Source of the DNA: Candidatus Kryptobacter tengchongensis
Lineage (GTDB): Bacteria > Bacteroidota > Ignavibacteria > Kryptoniales > Kryptoniaceae
Length of the DNA stretch: 64,000 bases
Reading direction: 5' to 3'
Assembly (NCBI GenBank): GCA_001485605.1
Contig: FAON01000009.1
Span: 1 to 64,000 of the forward strand
A program made the translations under genes and the position numbers. The first letter of the stretch is position 1; every line of letters begins with the position of its first letter. Of the stretch, positions 50,063 through 57,739 are shown one piece after another. The notes below the pieces were generated by a model. The model was given only the letters and a program-made list of their open reading frames with translations, searched no databases and was not told where the DNA came from.

Positions 50063-51395
50063 CATTTTAATTGTTGATGATGAATTCATCGTCAGAGATT
50101 CACTATCAAAATGGTTTACCCAAGATGGATATAAAGTTGGAGTTGCTGAAAACGCAGCACAAGCACTTAAACTTATGAATGAGGGACCCTGGGATATAGT
50201 TTTCATTGACATCAAAATGCCTGGGATGAATGGGCTTGAACTTCAAAAAAGAATAAAGGAAATTGACCCGAACGCCATAATTATAATAATCACCGCCTTC
50301 GCATCGGTTGACACAGCAGTTCAAGCCCTTAAAGAGGGAGCTTACGATTATGTTACAAAGCCAATTGATCCAGACTATCTATCGCACCTCGTTAAAAACG
50401 CCCTTAAACAGAAAAAGTTAACAGATGAAAACATTAAACTGCGTGAACATGTATCCGAACTCCTGATGGAAGAGGAACTTATCGGCGAAAGCCCGCAGAT
50501 TAAAAAAGTAATTGAACTTGCAAAAACAGTCGCCCCAACAAATACAACTGTAATGATAAGGGGTGAAAGTGGAACTGGGAAAGAACTTGTTGCAAGATTA
50601 ATCCATGCACATAGCCCGAGAAGATTTTTCCCGTTTATTTCGGTAAATTGCGGAGCAGTCCCAGATACACTCCTTGAATCGGAACTCTTTGGACACGAAA
50701 AAGGAGCTTTCACAGATGCCCTCTACAGAAGAAAAGGTAAATTTGAACTCGCTGACGGAGGAACAATTTTCCTTGACGAGGTTGGAACCATAAGCCTAAA
50801 AATGCAAGTTCAACTTCTTCGTGTCCTTGAAACAAAACAATTCACAAGAATTGGCGGGAATGAGGTAATAACAAGTGACTTCAGAGTTATATGCGCAACG
50901 AATTCAGACCTCGAACAAGCAGTTAAAGAAGGGCGATTCAGAGAAGACCTTTACTACCGTCTTAATGTTTTCACAATCTTCATTCCACCATTAAGAGAAA
51001 GAAGAACCGACATCCCTCTTATAGCAAATTACTATCTTAAAAAATATGCAACGATGATGCACAAACCCATAACCGAAATTTCACCCGAAGCAATGGATAT
51101 CCTAATAAGATACGACTGGCCAGGAAATGTCCGAGAACTAAAAAATGCCATTGAAAGAGCAATGGTTCTTGCAAAACCCCCGGCAATCAAACCGCAGGAT
51201 TTACCAATTCAATTAACTGAAGAAGAACAACCAGAAGATGAAACACTTGAAGCAGTTGAAAAAGCGCATATACTTAAAATTTTGAGCAAAACAAACTGGA
51301 ACATAACTCAATCTGCGAAAATACTTGGCATAGACAGAGTTACACTTTACAATAAAATTGAAAAATATAACCTGAAGAGAAACAGGGTTACCTGA
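50046..51395 (+). CDS. Sigma-54-dependent response regulator (NtrC family)
   Basis: 449 aa. The receiver domain (4-120) has the phospho-acceptor Asp in 'DIVFIDIKMPGMNG' and Lys in 'DYVTKPID'. The AAA+ domain has Walker A 'GESGTGKELVARLIH', Walker B 'GGTIFLDEVGTI' and 'NCGAVPDTLLESELFGHEKGAF'. A Fis-type helix-turn-helix ends the protein ('NWNITQSAKILGIDRVTLYNKIEKYNL'). The sigma-54-contacting GAFTGA loop reads GAFTDA, with Gly replaced by Asp. It pairs with the haem kinase and likely activates the three sigma-54-like promoters in this block, including its own. Confidence 0.93.
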   Translation: MMKKFSILIVDDEFIVRDSLSKWFTQDGYKVGVAENAAQALKLMNEGPWDIVFIDIKMPGMNGLELQKRIKEIDPNAIIIIITAFASVDTAVQALKEGAYDYVTKPIDPDYLSHLVKNALKQKKLTDENIKLREHVSELLMEEELIGESPQIKKVIELAKTVAPTNTTVMIRGESGTGKELVARLIHAHSPRRFFPFISVNCGAVPDTLLESELFGHEKGAFTDALYRRKGKFELADGGTIFLDEVGTISLKMQVQLLRVLETKQFTRIGGNEVITSDFRVICATNSDLEQAVKEGRFREDLYYRLNVFTIFIPPLRERRTDIPLIANYYLKKYATMMHKPITEISPEAMDILIRYDWPGNVRELKNAIERAMVLAKPPAIKPQDLPIQLTEEEQPEDETLEAVEKAHILKILSKTNWNITQSAKILGIDRVTLYNKIEKYNLKRNRVT

Positions 51396-51402
51396 AAATC
51401 TT

Positions 51403-51984
51403 ATGTCTTCATCAAAATCAAACAAAATCCTCATAGCCCCAATCTATCCCGTTGATTTCGCACTCGCGCTTACGCTCGTTTCACCACTCAAAGAAATTTT
51501 CAAATGCGATGTCCTGCTTGACAATACGAATCACATAAATTTATCATTTGCTTATGATAGTTCACGCTCTCAATTTAATTCAACAAAAATAATTTTAGCG
51601 CTCTCGGAGAAATACAAAAATTTTAACGGAAAAGTTCTCGGCATAATTTCGGTTGATCTCTTCATCCCAGTTTTAACTTATGTATTTGGAGAGGCACAGC
51701 TTGGGGGAAAGGTTTCAATTGTGTCTACCCTCAGATTAAACGAAATCGCCTACGGTCTGCCAGAGAACAGAAAATTGACGGAGGAACGACTTCTAAAAGA
51801 AGCAGTTCATGAACTTGGACATAACTTTGGGCTTTTACATTGTGAAAATTATCTATGCGTCATGCACCCATCAACATCCATTGAAGAAGTTGATATAAAA
51901 ACTTCCTCATTCTGCAAAGATTGTTACGAAAAACTATTTGGGCAAACTTTTACCGAACTCAACGATCATCATAACTGCAAATAA
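51403..51984 (+). CDS. Archaemetzincin-family zinc metallopeptidase
   Basis: 193 aa. The signature 'HELGHNFGLLHC' gives the HExxHxxGxxHC zinc site. Further Cys follow in 'ENYLCVMHPS' (with the metzincin Met) and 'SSFCKDCYEKL' (CxxC structural zinc), exactly the archaemetzincin layout. The N-terminal part 'ILIAPIYPVDFALALTLVSPLKEIF' and 'KVLGIISVDLFIPVLTYVFGEAQLGGKVSIVST' fit the family. Probably cytosolic; substrates are unknown. It lies 7 nt after the response regulator, so it likely belongs to the same regulon. Its last 51 nt overlap the convergent YwiC-like gene. Confidence 0.9.
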   Translation: MSSSKSNKILIAPIYPVDFALALTLVSPLKEIFKCDVLLDNTNHINLSFAYDSSRSQFNSTKIILALSEKYKNFNGKVLGIISVDLFIPVLTYVFGEAQLGGKVSIVSTLRLNEIAYGLPENRKLTEERLLKEAVHELGHNFGLLHCENYLCVMHPSTSIEEVDIKTSSFCKDCYEKLFGQTFTELNDHHNCK

Positions 51985-52743
51985 AATTGAATAAACCGTC
52001 TCAATCCACCCAAGCCGTTTAAATACCACCTTTCTCTCAAGCATAAATGTCCCCATAATTGAATGAATTATCACAGGCAAAAATCCAGCGAAAATTAAAA
52101 GACCTATTGAACCACGAATAAAAAGAACGACAACAAGAAATAAAATGGCAACATGATATGCAATGTTGTATCTACCTATGAAAAGTTTTTCGTTAAGTGT
52201 GAATTTATCTCTCTTCGTTGCAAGCGCCGATATTTTCATCCTAACATAAATAATTCCACTCCCGAAAAACATAAGGTTCAAAAAGTAAAGTTGAACCATG
52301 ATTAAATCAAATTTGCCAACCCCGACATAATAGGCAGATGGAGCGGTCATAACAAGTATGCTCATTGCAAAAAGTTGCCCACCCTGCGTCTTGTCAAGAT
52401 TTAATCTCGCAAGGTATAACTGAACTAAAAACGCCGTTGCGCCAATCGCCCCAAAGATAAGCAACCCATAAAGTTTGTAATAAAAAACCAAAACAGCAGA
52501 TGAAACAAAAACAAATGGTAAAAAAACGAAAAGTGAATTTAACGCATCCCTTACATTTTCAGATGAAACTTTTAATTTTGATTTAGCAAGCATCAACGCT
52601 GGCTGATAAGAAAGAAAAATTGAAAGAACAGAGATAAGAAAAAGAAGCATCTTTACATCAAATCCACCGCCAATTTTCGCACCTATCAAAAAAGGGATAA
52701 ATAAAATCGCCCACGAACCGTGTTCCCTTGGGAAAATTATCAT
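51934..52743 (-). CDS. YwiC-like integral membrane protein
   Basis: 269 aa with about eight TM helices. The opening 'MIIFPREHGSWAILFIPFLIGA' is the hallmark of YwiC-like proteins, which in Bacillus lie near anaerobic respiration genes; function is unknown. 'LDKTQGGQLFAMSILVMTAPSAYYVGVG' and 'HSIMGTFMLERKVVFKRLGWIETVYSI' resemble UbiA-like loops, but no DxxxD prenyl-binding motif is seen. Its 3' end overlaps the archaemetzincin gene by 51 nt on the other strand. Proximity to the redox block may be meaningful. Confidence 0.8.
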   Translation of the reverse strand: MIIFPREHGSWAILFIPFLIGAKIGGGFDVKMLLFLISVLSIFLSYQPALMLAKSKLKVSSENVRDALNSLFVFLPFVFVSSAVLVFYYKLYGLLIFGAIGATAFLVQLYLARLNLDKTQGGQLFAMSILVMTAPSAYYVGVGKFDLIMVQLYFLNLMFFGSGIIYVRMKISALATKRDKFTLNEKLFIGRYNIAYHVAILFLVVVLFIRGSIGLLIFAGFLPVIIHSIMGTFMLERKVVFKRLGWIETVYSILFAVMMIVEFGKSLPK

Positions 52744-52758
52744 ACCCTACATAAAATT

Positions 52759-53637
52759 TTATTCTCGTTTAACTTTCTGCGCAAAGATGACGATATTTTT
52801 TGAAACTTCAGATTTAAATTCATTTCTAAAAAGATCCCCAAAAATTTCAACGCTCTTAAACCCAACCATGTGAAGTTTCTTACACAACTCTTCACTTCTT
52901 ATAGGCTTTATCCTCGTCGTTACAAGTTTATATGCATAATTTTTCGTTTTATCAACCACTAAAACATTAAACTTTAGAAAGTCCCTTCTTATCTCAAAGA
53001 CCCTTAAACTTGGTGAGCCAATTATCGTTGGCTCAAAGTCATAAAAGCGCACAAAAATTTTATCCGATGTCTCACGAACACTTATTATCCTTTCTTCCAT
53101 TTCCATAATTTTATCGTAATTTAAAATCTGAAGTATCAGAACGCCATCACCTCTCAAGACATTGTAAAAATTTCGCAATGCAACCAACAAATCTTTTTCG
53201 TTTAGAAAGTGTGGGAGTGTATTACCAAGACACAAAACGAGGTCAAATTCTTCCCTGTAATTATCTCTTATCGTTGAAAAATCAAGAACCTCAAACTTTG
53301 CGGACGCTCCAAACATTTGAGCAAATTCCCTTGCTTTCTCAATCATTGACGCCGAAATATCTATCCCAACCACATCAACCCCAAGTTTTGAAAGAATTAT
53401 TGAATGAAGTCCAACCCCACAACCAGCGTCAAGACATCTTTTAATTTTATACTCACTAACAATGTTTTCAAAAATTTCCCTTTCACTTTCAACCTTTGCC
53501 GAAAACTCAATCATATCTGCATAATCTTCAGAAAGTTCATCATAAAATTCAGAAATTGATTTAACTTTTCCGTATGTTTCAAATTTTCCGTTTTCGGGCA
53601 AGTTCAAATTCATAATTGTTTTAACAACATCCACCAA
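52759..53637 (-). CDS. Class I SAM-dependent methyltransferase
   Basis: 292 aa. Motif I 'RCLDAGCGVGLHSIILSKLG' binds S-adenosylmethionine, then 'VVGIDISASMIEKARE', 'FEVLDFS', 'FDLVLCLGNTLPHF' and 'GVLILQILNYDKIM'. The N-terminal 'SISEFYDELSEDYADMI' is common in small-molecule and ubiquinone/menaquinone-type methyltransferases. Substrate not assignable. The start lies 17 nt inside the end of the thioredoxin-like gene, indicating co-translation. Confidence 0.85.
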   Translation of the reverse strand: MVDVVKTIMNLNLPENGKFETYGKVKSISEFYDELSEDYADMIEFSAKVESEREIFENIVSEYKIKRCLDAGCGVGLHSIILSKLGVDVVGIDISASMIEKAREFAQMFGASAKFEVLDFSTIRDNYREEFDLVLCLGNTLPHFLNEKDLLVALRNFYNVLRGDGVLILQILNYDKIMEMEERIISVRETSDKIFVRFYDFEPTIIGSPSLRVFEIRRDFLKFNVLVVDKTKNYAYKLVTTRIKPIRSEELCKKLHMVGFKSVEIFGDLFRNEFKSEVSKNIVIFAQKVKRE

Positions 53638-53971
53638 CTTCTTTTATACCTTCATAAAAGCTTGCATCTTCAAGAGCCTCTTTAATCATCTCAACGGTCG
53701 GTGCGCCCAAAAATTTTCCTCCAATTCTATAAACCCGACACATTAAACCATAATTTCCGTTATCCATATAAAACGGATCAACATCAACACCATTAACTCT
53801 TATAGTTGGAGAACCAGGAAATTTATACTTTAAAGCTTCTTCCTCCGTTTTGATCTCAATTTCCTCAATGTGATAATTTTTTATTTTCGCCTTTTCTATC
53901 GCTTCATACAAATTTTTTCTCGCTTGTTCATGATTGGGGCAATCGGAAAAGTAAAGAAATTGAATTTTCAT
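53621..53971 (-). CDS. Thioredoxin-like small protein (CPxH active-site position, CC C-terminus)
   Basis: 116 aa with a thioredoxin-like fold: strand 'KIQFLYFSDCPNHEQARKNL', where the usual CxxC/CxxU reads C-P-N-H, then 'YKFPGSPTIRVNGVDVDPF' (cis-Pro strand) and 'GLMCRVYRIGGKFLGAPTVEMIKEAL'. The C-terminus 'EVGGCC' adds two adjacent Cys. Homologues called DF-family (seleno)proteins or alkylmercury-lyase-like thioredoxins share the GSPT-x-x-V-x-G-x-D and L-x-C-R-x-Y motifs. A thiol or metal(loid) role with the adjoining methyltransferase, for example arsenic or selenium methylation, is a possibility only. Confidence 0.7.
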   Translation of the reverse strand: MKIQFLYFSDCPNHEQARKNLYEAIEKAKIKNYHIEEIEIKTEEEALKYKFPGSPTIRVNGVDVDPFYMDNGNYGLMCRVYRIGGKFLGAPTVEMIKEALEDASFYEGIKEVGGCC

Positions 53972-54056
53972 GGTCGTTTATGAAACTTTATTTTTTTCTA
54001 TTTTAAAAAGTTTTTAAATTTTTTCAAAAGTTCAACATAACCTGCATTAACAAAAA

Positions 54057-55682
54057 ATGGATAAACTTCTTTACCTGACCTTCGTCCTAATTCTCATCGG
54101 ATGCGCAACACAAGTTCCACCATCTGGCGGTCCACCTGATACAACACCACCGGAGATAATAAAAACTTATCCCAAAAATGGCACAGTTAATTTCAAAGAT
54201 AATCATGTTGAAGTTGAATTCAGCGAATATATTGATAAACGCTCGGCTCAAGATGCAATTTATATCTCTCCATATATCACTGGCGAAATCAAATACAAAT
54301 GGTCAGGGAGAAGATTAAGGATAATTTTTCCAGAAAAACTTAAAGATAGTACAACTTATGTTATAACTTTTGGAACAGAGATTAAAGATTTAAATGCTGG
54401 AAATAGGATGAAGGAATCATTTACACTTGCATTTTCAACTGGCTCTGTTATTGATTCTGGCTCAATTGAAGGGAAAATATTCACACAAAAAGGAAACTTC
54501 ATGGTTTTTGCATACAAAATTGATGGAATAAACCCAGATACACTTTCCCCGCTTCATACGAAGCCTGACTATGTAACTCAAGCAGGAAAAGATGGAAACT
54601 TCAAGTTTCAATTCATCAGATTTGGCAAATACAGACTGTTCGCAATAAACGATAAGATGAAAAATCTTTTATATAATCCCACCGATGACGAATATGGGGT
54701 CTTTTGGAAAGACATTGAAATCTCACCGCAGAACCAAAGTTTATCAAATATAATTTTTAAGACCACAATTGAAGACACAAGCAAACCATTTGTCTCATCG
54801 GTGAATGTGGTTGATAACTCTCATATACTTCTAAAGTTTTCAGAAAAGATAAACCCGGAAAGCGCCTCAATAAAAATTGCAAAAAATGATACTCAAACTA
54901 TTCCAGTCATATCACAAATTTACCCCGATAGCAGTAAATTAATTCTAATTCTATCCGAGAAGCTTAACCCCACAAATAAGTATAAATTAACTCTTTCAGG
55001 GATTACAGATCTTGCTGGAAATGAACTTGATACATACATTCATGAAATTTCAAATGGATTTTTGCCCGATACAACAGCACCATCTTTAATTTTCTCAAAC
55101 CCATCGCAAGATGAAACTGATGTAAACCTTAAACCCGAAATCAAACTTCTCTTTGATGATTTTTTGAATCCAGAATCAAAAGCAAAACTTATTGACTCAA
55201 TCGGAAACGAGATAAAAATTAAAATTGAACAAAATTTAAACAAACTCACAGTTGAACCCGACGCTGAACTTAAACCAAACGGAGTTTATATACTTAAAAT
55301 TTTTAACCTCAGCGATATTGATAACAACCTTCAAAAAGATACCTTGGTATTATCCTTTAAAACCGTTGACCCATCAACTTGGGGAACGATTGAAGGAAAT
55401 ATCATCTGTGAAGATACAGACTCACAAGTTATTGTCACAGCAGTTGAAACTTCAAAAGGTAAAAAATATATCACAAGAACAAAATGCAACTCAAAATTTA
55501 CCATTGACCAAATCCCGCAGGGTAGATACTTAATTGAAGCTTTCATTGATTCAAACGGGAACGGGAAATATGACTATGGGAGAGTCTTTCCATTTACGCC
55601 ATCAGAAAGGTTTACCATTTACCCAGATACTGTAAAGGTCAGGGCAAGATGGACAGTTGAAAACATCAATATAAAATTTTAA
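54057..55682 (+). CDS. Ig-like domain lipoprotein (SbsA Ig-like)
   Basis: 541-aa predicted lipoprotein: signal 1-14 with lipobox 'LIGC', then 'ATQVPPSGGPPDTTPPEIIKTYPKNG', the classic Bacteroidota opening. Three Ig-like modules follow ('VEVEFSEYIDKRSAQDAIYISP', 'ILLKFSEKINPESASIKIA', 'EIKLLFDDFLNPESKAKLID'). A carboxypeptidase-regulatory-like module 'KGKKYITRTKCNSKFTIDQIPQGRYLIEAFIDSNGNGKYDYG' comes at the end. It probably sits on the outer membrane. The stop overlaps the convergent dehydrogenase stop by 4 nt. Confidence 0.85.
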   Translation: MDKLLYLTFVLILIGCATQVPPSGGPPDTTPPEIIKTYPKNGTVNFKDNHVEVEFSEYIDKRSAQDAIYISPYITGEIKYKWSGRRLRIIFPEKLKDSTTYVITFGTEIKDLNAGNRMKESFTLAFSTGSVIDSGSIEGKIFTQKGNFMVFAYKIDGINPDTLSPLHTKPDYVTQAGKDGNFKFQFIRFGKYRLFAINDKMKNLLYNPTDDEYGVFWKDIEISPQNQSLSNIIFKTTIEDTSKPFVSSVNVVDNSHILLKFSEKINPESASIKIAKNDTQTIPVISQIYPDSSKLILILSEKLNPTNKYKLTLSGITDLAGNELDTYIHEISNGFLPDTTAPSLIFSNPSQDETDVNLKPEIKLLFDDFLNPESKAKLIDSIGNEIKIKIEQNLNKLTVEPDAELKPNGVYILKIFNLSDIDNNLQKDTLVLSFKTVDPSTWGTIEGNIICEDTDSQVIVTAVETSKGKKYITRTKCNSKFTIDQIPQGRYLIEAFIDSNGNGKYDYGRVFPFTPSERFTIYPDTVKVRARWTVENINIKF

Positions 55683-56704
55683 TCAAAGACGATCATGCAC
55701 TTCAAAGATTCTCCAGCGCTTGCAGTTAACATAAAAGCATCAAGCGTATTTTCTATTTTAAATCTATGGGTGACAAATTTTTCAGCTTTTATTATCCCCT
55801 TGCTTATTAATTCCAGAGCTTCAACCGTATCATCCGGACCAGCGGAATAGCTTGGGATTATTGAAATTTCCTTGAAATAAACTTCATATGGTTTTATTTC
55901 AAGTATTGCATCATCAGGGGTTGGTGTAAATAAAACAAGTTTCCCTCCCTTTGCAACGATCTCAAGTCCTGAATAAATTGCTTCAATTGTCCCTGGTCCA
56001 ACTATGACGACATCAGCACCGTAACCTCCTGTAATTTCAAAGACTTTTTCCTTCACACTTTCATTTGAAAAATCAATAACATAATCGGCGCCATTTTCAA
56101 TTGCCTTTTCAAGCCGATATTTTACTTTATCAACTCCAATTGTGAGCTCAGCTCCGTAAAATTTCGCAAGTTTTACATTCACCTGTCCCATAAATCCAAG
56201 TCCAAGAATGACAACATAATCACCTTTCTTCACACCCGCTCTTTTAAAAGCCTTAACAGAACAAGCCACTGGCTCAACAATTGCGCCATCTTCAAATGAA
56301 AGATGGTCAGGCAACTTCAATGTATCATTTCTGAGATTGACATTTGGAACTTTGATAAATTCTGCAATCCCTCCAGGTATTATTTTTGAGTTTTTCCATA
56401 CATCACACATAACATAATTCCCCCTTTTACAATATCTGCATTCCATACAAGGGGCGTGATGATGGACAAATACTCTATCACCCGGTTTGAACTTATCAAC
56501 ATTTTCCCCGACTTCAACAACAACACCGCTGATCTCATGTCCTATCACAATAGGTGCTTTCTTTTTCACATACCACTTCATCGTATCACTTGAACAAATC
56601 CCACAGGCTTTAACCTTTACAAGCATTTCGTCAGAATTTATATCCGGCAGGTCCATTTCCTCTATCCTTATATCTCCAAAGTCGTATAATTTCGCAACTT
56701 TCAT
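55679..56704 (-). CDS. Zinc-dependent MDR alcohol/polyol dehydrogenase (first of two)
   Basis: 341 aa, medium-chain dehydrogenase. Catalytic zinc ligands are C37 ('CGICSSD'), His-Glu in 'VIGHEISG' and Glu in 'GAIVEPVAC'. The structural zinc loop 'CMECRYCKRGNYVMC' has four Cys. The NAD site is 'VILGLGFMGQV'. This resembles sorbitol, threonine and butanediol dehydrogenases; substrate unknown. Another family member lies at 62438, also on the minus strand, and the carotenoid island separates them. The divergent gap to the MerR gene is 60 nt. Confidence 0.9.
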   Translation of the reverse strand: MKVAKLYDFGDIRIEEMDLPDINSDEMLVKVKACGICSSDTMKWYVKKKAPIVIGHEISGVVVEVGENVDKFKPGDRVFVHHHAPCMECRYCKRGNYVMCDVWKNSKIIPGGIAEFIKVPNVNLRNDTLKLPDHLSFEDGAIVEPVACSVKAFKRAGVKKGDYVVILGLGFMGQVNVKLAKFYGAELTIGVDKVKYRLEKAIENGADYVIDFSNESVKEKVFEITGGYGADVVIVGPGTIEAIYSGLEIVAKGGKLVLFTPTPDDAILEIKPYEVYFKEISIIPSYSAGPDDTVEALELISKGIIKAEKFVTHRFKIENTLDAFMLTASAGESLKCMIVFD

Positions 56705-56764
56705 AATTAAAATTTTTTTTAGTTAATTTAATAAAGATCAAAAACTAATCACAAAATTATACAC

Positions 56765-57646
56765 ATGCTCCTAAAGAATAAATTTTCTATAGCTGACCTT
56801 GAAATAGCTACTGGAATAAAAGCCGGTACCATAAGGATATGGGAAAAAAGATATAAAATACTTAATCCCAAACGTGGTTCTAGAAATATCAGATATTATG
56901 ATATAAACGAATTTAAAAAAATGCTAAATATATCACTCTTGTATCATCAAGGTTTAAAGATCTCAAATATAGCTGCACTTTCAGAGAGACAACTAAATCA
57001 AAAAATTAATGAGATAGCCAAACAAGATATTTTAAAAGCGAGTTTTATGAAGTTTATATCAAGTATAATTGAAATAAACATTGACGAATTTGAAAAATTG
57101 CTTGCCGAAGCCATTAATTCCTACGGTTTAGAGAAAATTTATGAGGAAATTTTGATACCAATTCTTGAAAAAATTGGTTTATTCTGGCAATCTGAAACCA
57201 TCTGTCCAGGGGAAGAACACATATTTGTAAACATTATAAGAGAAGCCATCATAAAAAACGAAAAACAAGATATTAAAAGAAAAAAGCCTCTTTTATTTTT
57301 GTTGTTTTTATGCGAGAACGAGCTTCATGAAGTTAGTTTACTATTAGCAAGATATATAATACAAAAATGCGGTCATAAAGTTATATATTTAGGTCAGGCA
57401 ACTCCAATTCAAGATATAATTTTATTAACCCGAAAATTACCTAACATTAACTATCTATTGACCTCTTTCGTTGCCCCGATAGATAGCAAAACATTAAACG
57501 AGATAATAGAAGCCTTACTCTCAACTCAGAAACCTATTATGATCATAGGCAGACAAGTTAAAAATATATCATTTCCAAAGAGAAGAAACTTAAATATATT
57601 TACCGACATAGGTGAATTTAAAAAATTCATCTATGAACTTGCCTAA
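56765..57646 (+). CDS. CarH-type B12-binding MerR regulator (likely light-sensing repressor of carotenogenesis)
   Basis: 293 aa. A MerR helix-turn-helix at 6-75 ('FSIADLEIATGIKAGTIRIWEKRY', 'RNIRYY') is followed by a helical B12-cap domain with the W-x9-EH motif (W141, E151, H152: 'FWQSETICPGEEH'). The Rossmann B12-binding domain contains E186-x-H188-E-V-S191 ('ENELHEVSLLLARYIIQ'); His188 is the position of the lower cobalt ligand in CarH. CarH binds adenosylcobalamin as a dark tetramer on DNA and falls apart in light. Here the last Gly of the E/D-x-H-x-x-G motif is Ser. It is first in the carotenoid cluster, supporting this role. Confidence 0.87.
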   Translation: MLLKNKFSIADLEIATGIKAGTIRIWEKRYKILNPKRGSRNIRYYDINEFKKMLNISLLYHQGLKISNIAALSERQLNQKINEIAKQDILKASFMKFISSIIEINIDEFEKLLAEAINSYGLEKIYEEILIPILEKIGLFWQSETICPGEEHIFVNIIREAIIKNEKQDIKRKKPLLFLLFLCENELHEVSLLLARYIIQKCGHKVIYLGQATPIQDIILLTRKLPNINYLLTSFVAPIDSKTLNEIIEALLSTQKPIMIIGRQVKNISFPKRRNLNIFTDIGEFKKFIYELA

Positions 57647-57691
57647 CTACTCCCTCTCTAATTTTTAATATTGTTCCTGTTTTTATTTGTT

Positions 57692-57728
57692 TTTTGTTTA
57701 ACAAATTCGTATTTTCTGTTAAACAAAA
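57692..57728 (+). promoter_or_regulatory. Inverted repeat upstream of crtI, candidate CarH operator
   Basis: Perfect 12-bp arms TTTTGTTTAACA (57692-57703) and TGTTAAACAAAA (57717-57728) with a 13-nt spacer, ending 11 nt before the crtI ATG. No T-tract, so not a terminator. Size and place suit a repressor operator or a leader structure that hides the ribosome-binding region. Confidence 0.5.
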
Positions 57729-57739
57729 TTTATTTTCCT

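Noticed and set aside
57671-57739. N-terminal extension of the phytoene desaturase
   Set aside because: The hydrophobic 23 residues precede a normal FAD-binding start at 57740 and would overlap the inverted repeat. Treated as non-coding.
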